Below, in pieces: positions 1 through 8,855 of a stretch of 64,000 bases of DNA. Each line of letters starts with the position of its first letter. The first letter of the stretch is position 1. A program made the translations under genes and the position numbers. Source of the DNA: Bacteroides intestinalis. GTDB lineage: Bacteria; Bacteroidota; Bacteroidia; Bacteroidales; Bacteroidaceae. A model generated the notes under the pieces. It was not told the origin of the DNA. It made no database searches and saw only the letters and a list, made by a program, of their open reading frames with translations. Where the stretch lies: positions 1 to 64,000 of the forward strand of contig NZ_CABJDN010000010.1 of NCBI RefSeq assembly GCF_902364365.1, written 5' to 3'.

Positions 1-392
1 GGCTCTCTACTTTTTGGTTTAAAAGATTGGCTTTTCATAATTTGATTGCATTTGTTTGCATTTTAAAAATAAAATAATTGTTTTCTCTCTTGCAAATATA
101 TTTGATTTTAATATAGCAAACAAATAGTTTTAGATATTAATTTTATGAAAATATGTAAGTGCATGTCAATGAGGAATCAATGCAGTCTGATTTATTTACA
201 TTAATAAGTTTGGAAGGGAAAAAGGAATGTTTTGTGTGGTGCAGGGAAGATTATACCTCGCTTGGGCGCAATCCGAATGATCTGCAACTCATCTTCTCGA
301 CTTTTACTTCCCACACTTTTACGTTGCGCACGTTCCGACATCCTCCACCGTATCGCAGAAGCTATGCGGAGTATTGCCCCCACAGCTCATAT
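1..392. other. AT-rich intergenic stretch, no gene supported
   Basis: This stretch lies beyond the 3' end of the phosphatase operon. Short open frames exist on both strands, but none shows a recognisable motif or signal sequence. The first 160 bases are very AT-rich and could hold a promoter for a gene outside the window. Nothing else can be supported here. Confidence 0.5.
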
Positions 393-1634
393 TTAATTTA
401 TTCTGGTCTGTTTTTCCAAAAAGCCTTTCACTACATTCCACGAATAATAAGGGCCAAATTTACTCTTTATCGGTAAAATTACTTCATTCTCATTCAGCAA
501 CAGCTTCACCAGTATATCATTCTTCTTATCACGATAGAAAATGATTTGTAGATTGGCTCCCATAGGAGAGACCCGATAATCTTGCCAGGCAAGATGGAAT
601 TTTTCCATATCCGTCTCCTGATTGCTACATCCTTCTATTTGCATCAAAGCAAGCAGACGGATGAGGTGGGTATCATGCCCGAAACGGAGATCTGCCGCAG
701 GAGTACCTTTCTTTATAGCAACATCCGCACTTTCCAGAATATTGCGCAACAAAGGCACAGCACAGCGAGGCATCAGACCGCCATTGAGCGGAGCAGCAGC
801 ATTACACACGTACATGCGGGCATTCACCGTCTTCCAAATGCCTACCAACTCCTCATATTCAAAGATATCATAGAAGGACAAATCCAACTCTACATTCTGC
901 ATATCGGCAGCAATCCAATAAAGGCTGCGCATCATGGCATCCGGATCAGTTATCGCATCAGGTTTCACAAACAGGGAAGCCATCATGCGCCCGGTACGAA
1001 CGTTCTTCTTTTCAAATTCCCTGAACCCACGTCTCCATGGAGCTTTCTCTGAAGAAAACTTCTCACCTTCGGTAGAAGTGTAAGCTATATAATCCATATA
1101 CCGATGGTAAGCCCTACGCTCCACATGCAAGGCAGGATTCAGTTCTTTCAAGCGTTCCGTAAAATAGCTCATGCTCATAGCACAACGCAGAGAAGTGGAC
1201 GAACGGGCGTCTATAAAAGCATCTTCCCGGAATACTTGCGGGAAATTGTGATACATGCGTTCAGCTATCTCACGATGTTGACGTTCGCCAAGGGGAGTAA
1301 TACTTCCACTACATCCGCGGGCATCTTCCCAAACCTTGTGCAGACGCTGACGAACATCCATGCCAAGAGGAGTAAGCTCAGAACATTGATAAAGGGAATC
1401 AAAAACACAGATGACTTCCGTATAACGTTCATCCGCTGTCATCCAACGGGAGCCATGACGACCGTAATGACTGATATAGAAAGGCTCGTATCCTGCCGGA
1501 GCAGGGGTATGGACAGATGTAGGGGCAGGATAAGCATAATAAATACTTCCTGCCTGCTCCGGCGTCAATACGGACTGGGAACGAGCGGTGAAAGTACACA
1601 GTAAATACAATATAAAAATTATGCTTTGTCTCAT
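393..1634 (-). CDS. Histidine-type phosphatase, MINPP/phytase-like, exported
   Basis: A 413-residue histidine acid phosphatase (clade 2). The phosphohistidine motif RHGSR is at residues 59-63 and the distal proton-donor HD of GHDTHL is at about 320-321. Residues 1-20 form a signal peptide ending near ARSQS, so the enzyme acts in the periplasm or outside. The length and the two motifs match Bacteroides multiple inositol-polyphosphate phosphatases, which hydrolyse phytate-like substrates; the substrate here is inferred. It is the last gene of a minus-strand operon, 29 nt after the GH28 gene. Phosphate-bearing sugars released by the neighbouring glycosidases are an alternative substrate class. 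Confidence 0.82.
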   Translation of the reverse strand: MRQSIIFILYLLCTFTARSQSVLTPEQAGSIYYAYPAPTSVHTPAPAGYEPFYISHYGRHGSRWMTADERYTEVICVFDSLYQCSELTPLGMDVRQRLHKVWEDARGCSGSITPLGERQHREIAERMYHNFPQVFREDAFIDARSSTSLRCAMSMSYFTERLKELNPALHVERRAYHRYMDYIAYTSTEGEKFSSEKAPWRRGFREFEKKNVRTGRMMASLFVKPDAITDPDAMMRSLYWIAADMQNVELDLSFYDIFEYEELVGIWKTVNARMYVCNAAAPLNGGLMPRCAVPLLRNILESADVAIKKGTPAADLRFGHDTHLIRLLALMQIEGCSNQETDMEKFHLAWQDYRVSPMGANLQIIFYRDKKNDILVKLLLNENEVILPIKSKFGPYYSWNVVKGFLEKQTRIN

Positions 1635-1663
1635 CTTCGTGACGAATTTAAGTTATCACTCTT

Positions 1664-3073
1664 TTATTCCTTTACTTTCAGATTACGAACATCCTTCTGC
1701 CCAATGCCTTCAGCTGCCTGATCGGGACGTATATCTCCCCAGGTAACAGTACAATCATCTATCAGGATATCAGATGCCGTATCGATATAGAAGCCATACG
1801 TCTTATCATAAATGAATCCTTCGCCTACGCACGGACGTTTATCATAAATGCCGCCCTCATAGGCAGTACGTTTCTGCAACAGCAGGTCTACGTTTTCAAA
1901 GTAGATATGGTTCACTTTGTTCTGTGTATCCCCGCCTACAAAAATACCGTTCTCGCTGGTACACTTGATATTTGTGAAATAAATACGGCTCACTTCTCCA
2001 CAACGTCCTTCGGTAGCTCCCTTCGGAAAGCGCCAACCGGCATCCTTATGATTACCTACGGCACGCGGATAAGAAGTCACGTAAATGGGTTCCGCTTTCC
2101 CCCACCAGACATCCGAGTAGAACATACAATCTACAATCATATTAGAGAAAATTACGTTGGTAACCGTTCCTTCATCCCGGTTCTGAATACCAATGCCGCG
2201 GTTGCTATTCTTAATGATACAGTTATTGAACAGTACGTTATTAATCTTATCCATATTTTCCGAACCGATCTTGATGGCACAGGAACGGGAAACCATGGTA
2301 CAGTTGGTCACCACAATGTCTTCGCACGAACCGTACTCCTCAAACTCGCGGCGATTCTTCAGGCAGATACAGTCATCACCCGATTCTATATGGCAATTGG
2401 CAATGCGCACATTCCTGGAATGGTCTACATCGATACCGTCGCCGTTGCGTATCTTCAGATTGTTCAGAATAGAGATACCATCAATGGAGGCATCGTTGCA
2501 ACCAATGAGATGAACCGTCCAATAGGCACTGTTGCGGATGGTTACATCACGAATCACTGTCTTCTCTATATTGATAAGCGTCAGCACATGCGGACGGGGA
2601 TCGAAGTCGGTCACCGGTTTCAGCTCGTAAGAATCTTCCAGTTCCTTACCCATAAAGGAGACACCGTTTCCGTCTATAGCTCCTGTTCCGGTGATGGATA
2701 CCTCTTTCAGGTCTTGACCATAAATCCACATCATACCTTCACCACGGTTATCGCGGAAAGCACTCAATGTATAGGCAGCCTCATCGGGATTGGCAAGCAG
2801 ACAGGAATTAGGTTCCAGGTGTAGTTCTACAAACGAGGCAAGATGGAAAGGACTGCACATGAAAGTACGCCCTGCCGGAACAAGTACCGTTCCGCCACCC
2901 GACTTGGAACACTGGTCGATAGCAGCTTGTATAGCTGCGGCATCATCGGTCATGCCGTCACCTTTGGCTCCGTAGTCCATAATGTTGTAGATAGTTCCTC
3001 CGGTCTTCGGAGTGCCGCACGCCCCTAACAGCAAGATGCTGCATAGGGCAAACAAGAATGCTTTTACTCTCAT
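1664..3073 (-). CDS. Glycoside hydrolase family 28 lipoprotein (polygalacturonase-like)
   Basis: A 469-residue secreted lipoprotein with lipobox LLGAC (Cys19). The mature part starts with the pectin-lyase-like entry YGAKGDGMTDDAAAIQAAID. It carries the GH28 active-site pattern in beta-helix order: NGDGIDVD, SGDDCICLK and CAIKIGSE, supplying the conserved aspartates. GH28 enzymes cleave galacturonic or rhamnogalacturonic linkages by inversion. In this operon, beside GH89 and GH92 genes, an exo-acting enzyme on an acidic host or plant glycan is plausible. The gene starts 26 nt after the GH92 gene ends, so the two are probably co-transcribed. The exact specificity cannot be read from sequence. 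Confidence 0.88.
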   Translation of the reverse strand: MRVKAFLFALCSILLLGACGTPKTGGTIYNIMDYGAKGDGMTDDAAAIQAAIDQCSKSGGGTVLVPAGRTFMCSPFHLASFVELHLEPNSCLLANPDEAAYTLSAFRDNRGEGMMWIYGQDLKEVSITGTGAIDGNGVSFMGKELEDSYELKPVTDFDPRPHVLTLINIEKTVIRDVTIRNSAYWTVHLIGCNDASIDGISILNNLKIRNGDGIDVDHSRNVRIANCHIESGDDCICLKNRREFEEYGSCEDIVVTNCTMVSRSCAIKIGSENMDKINNVLFNNCIIKNSNRGIGIQNRDEGTVTNVIFSNMIVDCMFYSDVWWGKAEPIYVTSYPRAVGNHKDAGWRFPKGATEGRCGEVSRIYFTNIKCTSENGIFVGGDTQNKVNHIYFENVDLLLQKRTAYEGGIYDKRPCVGEGFIYDKTYGFYIDTASDILIDDCTVTWGDIRPDQAAEGIGQKDVRNLKVKE

Positions 3074-3099
3074 ATTAAGTATATCTTTCTTAAATTAAA

Positions 3100-5424
3100 C
3101 TACATTACTTCCGGCGGACAGTTTTCTGCTCCCGCTCCCCATTCTTTATTCGGTTCATTCCCCATTACAAACTCCATCACACCACCGTTCACTATATCCT
3201 GATGGGTAATATAATTCCGTGTATAAAGCTTTCCGTTCAGCGTTGCCGACTGGATATAAATATTCTTCTGCGACGCATTGCGGGCTTTCATGGTAAATGT
3301 CTTTCCACTCTCAAGATTCAGCGTAAAGCTGGGGAATGAGGGGCTGGCAAGTATATAATACGGGGTACCGGGACATACCGGATAGAATCCCATAGCGGCA
3401 AACATATACCAGGCCGACATCTGTCCGGCATCGTCATTACCGGAAAGTCCACCCGGTTCATTCAGATATTCCGTTTCCATAATATGCCGGACGGCACGTT
3501 GAGTTTTCCAAGGCTCGCCTGCATAATTGAACATATAGGCAACCTGATGACACGGCTCGTTTCCATGCCAGTAACGCTGTTCGCTGAACATGGAATCCAG
3601 TTTGGCTACATACTTATCCTTGCCTCCCATACAATCCATCAATCCATACGGATCTTGCGGCACATACCAGGTATAATGGCAAGGAGCGCCCTCAGTAATG
3701 AAACGGGCGAAATTGAAAGCATTGGCATCATTCAGGAAAGTACCATCGGCATGACGTCCCTGGGCATATCCGGTACGGGGATCAATCACATTGCGATAAT
3801 TGGCAGCACGCTGTATCAATGCCTGGTAATCATCTGTCTTACCCAGAGCTTTCGCCAGCTGTGCAAGGGCAAAGTCATCATAAGCATATTCCAGGGTACG
3901 CGATACTTGTTCTTTCGTGTGGAATGCATCGGGTACACCGTCTTCAAGAGGAATATATCCATATTCCAGATAAGAAGTCAGGGCACGGCGGCCCATACCA
4001 TTTTTATATTCATCAGGGTTGGAAGGAGTTTCAAAAGCATTCTTACGCATTCCTTCATAAGCCTTGTCCACATCGAAATTACGAATGCCCTTACAGTAGG
4101 CATCACTGATGGCGGAGATACAATGATCGCCTATCATAGCGGCGGTATAGCTATTCCAGCAAGGAAAGATGGGTAACCAGCCGCCTTGCTCATATTTATG
4201 CACCAGAGATTGCATCATATCTCCGCCCTTGGTCGGGAAAAGCAGATTTATCATTGGATGCAGGGCACGGTAGGTATCCCACATGCTGTAATCTTCATAA
4301 TACATTTCTCCTTCAGGAAGTTGCCGTATCGGGGTTCCATTCGCAAAAGAGGGATAACGCCCATCCACATCATTGAATGTATGCGGCAAGAAAGAGGCAC
4401 GATAGAAAGCACCGTAAAACATTTCCTTGTCTGCAAGCTGTTCGGTCTCTACATCAATAGCGGAGAGATGTTTCTCCCAGATCTGTCTCAAATCTGTGCA
4501 AGTCTGACCGAAGTCCCAATGAGGGATTTCAGCCTTCAGGTTCTGCAAAACACCGTCCCGGTCGGTAAAGGAGGAAGCTGCCTTTACCAGCACTTCTTCA
4601 CCTTCAGCTACATCAAATTCTATATAAGCCCCTATCTGTGCCGCATCACCTATCTGGGTGACACCTTGAGACAGGGAATCTCCCCTGAACACACCGTATC
4701 CCGTCGGCTTCTTTTGCAGCTGAACGATGAAATGTCCGCTATACCCTGCCGATTTTCCCCAGCCCTGATAAATGCGGTGAACGGGATTGTATCCGTAGAT
4801 CTGATTGTTGAGGGTATCGATGCAGATGTATCCCTGACCTTCATCACTGTTGGGATTCACTACCAGATAACCTTTTCCTGCTTTTCCGTAGGTGAAACGG
4901 AAGATAGCGGAACGCGAACGGCCCGTCATTTCAGCAAAGATATTCTCATCCGGTAGAGAAACCCTATAATAGGCGGGAGTCGCCATTTCCTCGGCATGCG
5001 AGAAACGGGTGGAACGTGCTTCCGGCTGACAACGCAGTGTGCCGAAGAGAGGCATCAGGGTCATAGAACCGTAATCCTGCGTACATCCGCCCACAATCCA
5101 ATGGGAATTACGAAAACCTTGCAACAGGGAATCTGCATAATAATAGGGAGCTACACATTTTTGTTCCGTATCACGCGTCTGCGCAGTCCAGAAGTTCATT
5201 CCGTTGGGTTCGAGTACTGCCGGAAGGGTTTGCCCGTATTCTTCCGTATCCCTGCCGAACAACCCGGCTGTATGGGTAGCACTGGGGGCAGTGCCGACGC
5301 GGGTGTCGATATAGGATAACCGCGACTCATCATCCGTTCCACAACGTCCGGTGCACGAAGTGGTACCCGGCAGCAAGGCAGCTGCCAATAATAGGGAGCA
5401 ATATGTATAGATCGTTCGTTTCAT
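3100..5424 (-). CDS. GH92 alpha-mannosidase, lipoprotein
   Basis: A 774-residue lipoprotein (Cys24 in GTTSC) of family GH92, Ca2+-dependent exo-alpha-mannosidases acting on host N-glycans and yeast mannan. Visible hallmarks are the N-terminal SYIDTRVGTA entry, WDTYRALHPM in the (alpha/alpha)6 domain, and GNDDAGQMSAW at about residues 662-672, which carries the catalytic acidic residues. The length is normal for the family. It begins 1 nt after the upstream acetyltransferase gene ends, so translation is probably coupled. Linkage specificity (alpha-1,2, -1,3, -1,4 or mannose-1-phosphate) cannot be assigned. The phosphatase two genes downstream makes phosphomannosyl glycans a possible target. 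Confidence 0.92.
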   Translation of the reverse strand: MKRTIYTYCSLLLAAALLPGTTSCTGRCGTDDESRLSYIDTRVGTAPSATHTAGLFGRDTEEYGQTLPAVLEPNGMNFWTAQTRDTEQKCVAPYYYADSLLQGFRNSHWIVGGCTQDYGSMTLMPLFGTLRCQPEARSTRFSHAEEMATPAYYRVSLPDENIFAEMTGRSRSAIFRFTYGKAGKGYLVVNPNSDEGQGYICIDTLNNQIYGYNPVHRIYQGWGKSAGYSGHFIVQLQKKPTGYGVFRGDSLSQGVTQIGDAAQIGAYIEFDVAEGEEVLVKAASSFTDRDGVLQNLKAEIPHWDFGQTCTDLRQIWEKHLSAIDVETEQLADKEMFYGAFYRASFLPHTFNDVDGRYPSFANGTPIRQLPEGEMYYEDYSMWDTYRALHPMINLLFPTKGGDMMQSLVHKYEQGGWLPIFPCWNSYTAAMIGDHCISAISDAYCKGIRNFDVDKAYEGMRKNAFETPSNPDEYKNGMGRRALTSYLEYGYIPLEDGVPDAFHTKEQVSRTLEYAYDDFALAQLAKALGKTDDYQALIQRAANYRNVIDPRTGYAQGRHADGTFLNDANAFNFARFITEGAPCHYTWYVPQDPYGLMDCMGGKDKYVAKLDSMFSEQRYWHGNEPCHQVAYMFNYAGEPWKTQRAVRHIMETEYLNEPGGLSGNDDAGQMSAWYMFAAMGFYPVCPGTPYYILASPSFPSFTLNLESGKTFTMKARNASQKNIYIQSATLNGKLYTRNYITHQDIVNGGVMEFVMGNEPNKEWGAGAENCPPEVM

Positions 5425-5425
5425 G

Positions 5426-6535
5426 TTATATTTTTATATAGATTTTCTTTTTATACAGTGGATAGCCGCACGCTCCCATCAACAACGTGAAAGCAAGGGC
5501 GTAAACGGCAGATGCCAGATAAGGATCGGCTATCAATGAATGTATCCCTTCATAAATAACCGGTTTGCTTCCGGTAGCACCGATAACAATAGCCACCACC
5601 TCACTGAGTACATAGAGAAACAACGGGTTGACTCCGAATATCTCAAAGAAGCGGCACCAGTTCTTCTTCTCTTTCATATCGATGAAGTAAATCAGTACAG
5701 CCTGAAGCATGGCAGCCAGTCCGCAAGTGACCAGTACGAAGGTAGGCGACCAGATACGCTTATTCAACGGCAAAGCCTCCGTCAGCACAAAACCGCATGC
5801 CATCAGAATAAAGCCTGCCACAAACAGTTTCAGGATTTTCTGTTCCAAAACTTCCTTAGCCAGTATGATCCTCCCGCAACAAAAGCCAATCAATGTATGA
5901 GCAATAGCGGCAAGGGTGCTGGTAAGTCCTTCCGGATCTATCGGGCTTTTATGATAAAGGTGGTCTGCACCCAATACATTCCGGTCTATGATTGCCAGGA
6001 TATTTGTGCTATCGGGGGTGTATCCGTTGCCAATACCGAGCAAGACGGCATATCCGATAATAAGGAAACCGATTATCCAGCCGATATACTTAGGCTTGAC
6101 ATACAGAGCTACGAAGGAAACGGCACAATAACATAAAGCGATACGTGGCAACACTCCCGTAAGCCGGAGATGGGCAAGGGGGAAGAAATCGCCCTCACAG
6201 ATAAAGTGAAACCAATGAATGGCCCAGCCGATGCACAGAATGACAAGAGTACGTTTCAGTATCTTACGAATCACCGGACCTGATGCCTGGAAATGGAACT
6301 TGCTCAGAGCAATGTAAGTGGAAATGCCCATGATGAACAGGAAGAACGGAAAAACCAGGTCACAAAGCGTCAGCCCATTCCATGCAGAATGTTGCAGGGA
6401 GTCGTAGGATAGCTTTCCACCGGAATTGTTGACGAGAATCATTCCGACAACGGTGATTCCACGCAACACGTCGAGAGACAAGAGGCGCTTCTTTTGCGGA
6501 TAACCGGAAATTGGGGGGTGAATATTTTCCATCAT
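5426..6535 (-). CDS. HGSNAT/NagX-like membrane acetyltransferase (DUF5009 type)
   Basis: A polytopic membrane protein of about 369 residues in the heparan-alpha-glucosaminide N-acetyltransferase family. It opens with RLLSLDVLRGITVVGM, followed by HSAWNGLTLCDLVFPFFLF, the signature including the conserved histidine and DLVFPFF segment, and about ten hydrophobic helices. Family members move an acetyl group from cytoplasmic acetyl-CoA across the membrane to glucosamine-type sugars. It sits 35 nt after the GH89 gene, whose human counterpart acts directly after HGSNAT in heparan sulfate breakdown. An in-frame GTG six codons upstream (6553) is also possible; ATG 6535 was chosen because the family normally begins close to this motif. 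Confidence 0.83.
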   Translation of the reverse strand: MMENIHPPISGYPQKKRLLSLDVLRGITVVGMILVNNSGGKLSYDSLQHSAWNGLTLCDLVFPFFLFIMGISTYIALSKFHFQASGPVIRKILKRTLVILCIGWAIHWFHFICEGDFFPLAHLRLTGVLPRIALCYCAVSFVALYVKPKYIGWIIGFLIIGYAVLLGIGNGYTPDSTNILAIIDRNVLGADHLYHKSPIDPEGLTSTLAAIAHTLIGFCCGRIILAKEVLEQKILKLFVAGFILMACGFVLTEALPLNKRIWSPTFVLVTCGLAAMLQAVLIYFIDMKEKKNWCRFFEIFGVNPLFLYVLSEVVAIVIGATGSKPVIYEGIHSLIADPYLASAVYALAFTLLMGACGYPLYKKKIYIKI

Positions 6536-6570
6536 CTGTAGGGCGTTAATCACTAACCACTAACCACTAA

Positions 6571-8742
6571 TCACTCATTCCCAAACACTTTCTCAAACAC
6601 TTCTTTTGCCACATCCACACAGTTTCCTTCGGGAGCCGAACCATACGGATTCTTCGCCAATGTCCAGGGTTCTTCCATAGCGTAATAATCCAACTTAACT
6701 TCGGGTTTACCATCCAGTTGATCTTGGAGGGTTTGCCAATAAGCCGCCCAACGTTTATAGTAAAAATCGCGCAGAATGCCGTTCCATTCCTTATGGGCAT
6801 AGTCGCGCAAACCGCCGTCGTCAGCACAAACACGATTGCCCCAAGTAGTTATCTGTACACGGGCATTCCATTCGTACAAATCTTTTTCTTCGGGAGTAGT
6901 GCCCAACTTACGTGCCTGCTCTATCCAGCGACCTACACGGAATTCACTGCGTGTACCCAACAATTTATCCTGTAACAGCAGTATATCCAGGAATTTCCGG
7001 GAGTCACGGGCAAAACTGCGTTTATCAAAGCTCTTGAAGTCGGCAATGGTACGATTGTACACAATGCGTCCTTTATCCGAAAGGGACTGGCGAACCATGT
7101 CTACCAAGTCGTATTCGAAGTTATTGTTACCACGGTATTTATCGGCTACCTCCAGCATCAGCCGGGCAGCTTCTTCCGTAACAGTGGGGTCGTAATAGTT
7201 CTTCATCTTCGACCAGCTCGATGCCTGGAAGTTGTTCATCGAAGGACGTCCACAGAAGATGGATTCATGAGGGCCTTGCTGATTATTTCCGAAGGGGCAG
7301 TTATAAATGGTATTGGCAAGCAGAGTCCATGCCTGTTCTATCTTCTCGTCGCGCACGCCGTAACGGGCAAAGAGATAATCTTTCAACCATTCCTCTTTCG
7401 TGAATTTCTCCGGGCGCCAAGGCAGTTCGCACATCAGTTCGAACATCATGGGGTTATTCTCCGAGCCTTCCATGGTGAGACCGATACCTTTCAGATGAGT
7501 TGCCAGCGGGTTGTTCTTTGTCAGATAGAAGTTGTTGAGTAACTGATCCATGCGGCCGTGCAGACCGACATTACCGCCGAAGTTGAGCAACATACAGAAA
7601 AGCCAGTCGTGCTGCTCATAACCCTGGTCGCGCTTCCAAATGGAAGGGATTCCCCACATAGGGCGACACTCGCTGAAGAGGTCCAGTATCAGCAGATCTC
7701 CGTTCTGCATATTCTTTATCATTTCAGGGCGAGGATTCTCCGTCCAACCCTGCACTACCCAGGTGGCTTTCGGATTCACTTTCTTCATAGCCGTCATGAT
7801 GGCCCGGCCGGCTGCATCGAAATCTACCGAAGCGGCATTTTCTGCTTCATGGAAGGGGTCCATAGAGTAATAATCTGCCTTGCCGAAAAGCTTCTCCTGC
7901 TCCCGGTAATACAAATCTGCTATCTCGGCAAAACGGGCATCAGTAGGCTGCAAGAAAGCCGGACGGGTAAAACCATTCCACAGATCGGACTTGGTCAAGT
8001 TCAGTCCCAACTTCTCGTCAGCATCATGCGGAACCATTCCGGAATATCCCGGAAATACAGGTTTGATGCCATACTCACGCATGCGCTTCAATATTTTCTT
8101 CTGCAGAGCTTCCTGCTGTGCGTACCAAGAGTCGGGGTTGGGGCCGCCCCATCCTTCCAGATTATTCATGGCCCACCAAGCCAAGAAGGCGGGGCCGGCT
8201 ATAAAGCTGTTTATTTCTTCTTTGGAATATCCCAGCTTTTGGAGCATATTGAACCAAATACACTCCTGCCCTACGGCGGCCAAAGGAAGATTGATGCCAT
8301 GCAGGGCCATCCAGTCTATTTCTTTCTCCCAGCGCTCCCAATCCCAGAAAGCCATCGTATAAGAGTAGGTGCAATAGTTGAAATCATAACGAAGTGAGAG
8401 GGACGTTTCGTGACGTTCTTTCTGGGGAACAGCAGGAAGTACTTGGGGAAGCGATACCTGCATGCCGTTCCATGATAGCTGGATACCGGCATAATATTTC
8501 AGATACCAGTTGATACCTGTCGCTATATTCACGTAGTTATTACCACGGACAACAACTTTACTACCTTTCTGATCCAGTTCAAAAAAGTCGTCCGTACCTT
8601 TATTGAGTTCAATAACAAATTTCTTAGATGCTCCCTTATCAATTCTTTCAAGCAGACCGTTGACGGGGTTGGCAGATAAATAAGTAGACAAACCTACTAT
8701 TAACAAAATGACTAAACAGAGTTTGGTTTTCATGGTATTCAT
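6571..8742 (-). CDS. GH89 alpha-N-acetylglucosaminidase (NAGLU-like)
   Basis: A 723-residue protein with an N-terminal signal peptide (hydrophobic residues 6-24, ending near LSANP). It contains the GH89 landmarks: WDWERWEKEIDWMALHGIN, QECIWFNMLQKLGY and the GWGGPNPDSWY stretch. GH89 enzymes release terminal alpha-linked GlcNAc, as from heparan sulfate non-reducing ends or GlcNAc-alpha-1,4-Gal capped gastric mucin. It is the first gene of a five-gene minus-strand operon, and the regulator 8856-13028 lies immediately upstream. Length and domain order are normal (small alpha/beta N-domain, TIM barrel, alpha-helical C-domain). Confidence in the family is high; the natural substrate is inferred. 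Confidence 0.93.
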   Translation of the reverse strand: MNTMKTKLCLVILLIVGLSTYLSANPVNGLLERIDKGASKKFVIELNKGTDDFFELDQKGSKVVVRGNNYVNIATGINWYLKYYAGIQLSWNGMQVSLPQVLPAVPQKERHETSLSLRYDFNYCTYSYTMAFWDWERWEKEIDWMALHGINLPLAAVGQECIWFNMLQKLGYSKEEINSFIAGPAFLAWWAMNNLEGWGGPNPDSWYAQQEALQKKILKRMREYGIKPVFPGYSGMVPHDADEKLGLNLTKSDLWNGFTRPAFLQPTDARFAEIADLYYREQEKLFGKADYYSMDPFHEAENAASVDFDAAGRAIMTAMKKVNPKATWVVQGWTENPRPEMIKNMQNGDLLILDLFSECRPMWGIPSIWKRDQGYEQHDWLFCMLLNFGGNVGLHGRMDQLLNNFYLTKNNPLATHLKGIGLTMEGSENNPMMFELMCELPWRPEKFTKEEWLKDYLFARYGVRDEKIEQAWTLLANTIYNCPFGNNQQGPHESIFCGRPSMNNFQASSWSKMKNYYDPTVTEEAARLMLEVADKYRGNNNFEYDLVDMVRQSLSDKGRIVYNRTIADFKSFDKRSFARDSRKFLDILLLQDKLLGTRSEFRVGRWIEQARKLGTTPEEKDLYEWNARVQITTWGNRVCADDGGLRDYAHKEWNGILRDFYYKRWAAYWQTLQDQLDGKPEVKLDYYAMEEPWTLAKNPYGSAPEGNCVDVAKEVFEKVFGNE

Positions 8743-8759
8743 TACTTCTGGGTGATGTG

Positions 8760-8767
8760 CAAAAGTA
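8760..8767 (-). promoter_or_regulatory. Bacteroides -7 box before the glycosidase operon
   Basis: Reading the minus strand, TACTTTTG fits the Bacteroides TAnnTTTG -7 consensus and ends 18 bases before the GH89 start codon. No clear -33 TTG is seen at 19-21 bases, which is common for activator-dependent promoters. The 113-bp gap to the regulator gene is the only likely control region of the operon. Confidence 0.5.
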
Positions 8768-8855
8768 AGCGTTTATTTTTTTATATAAGGAGAAAATAGA
8801 AAAGTTTGGGACGAATATAGTAAAGAATGAGACAGAAATATAAAGTGAGGAGTCT

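Noticed and set aside
159..476. Open frame on the plus strand near the left edge
   Set aside because: It overlaps the 3' end of the phosphatase gene in antisense, has no motif and an unlikely composition.
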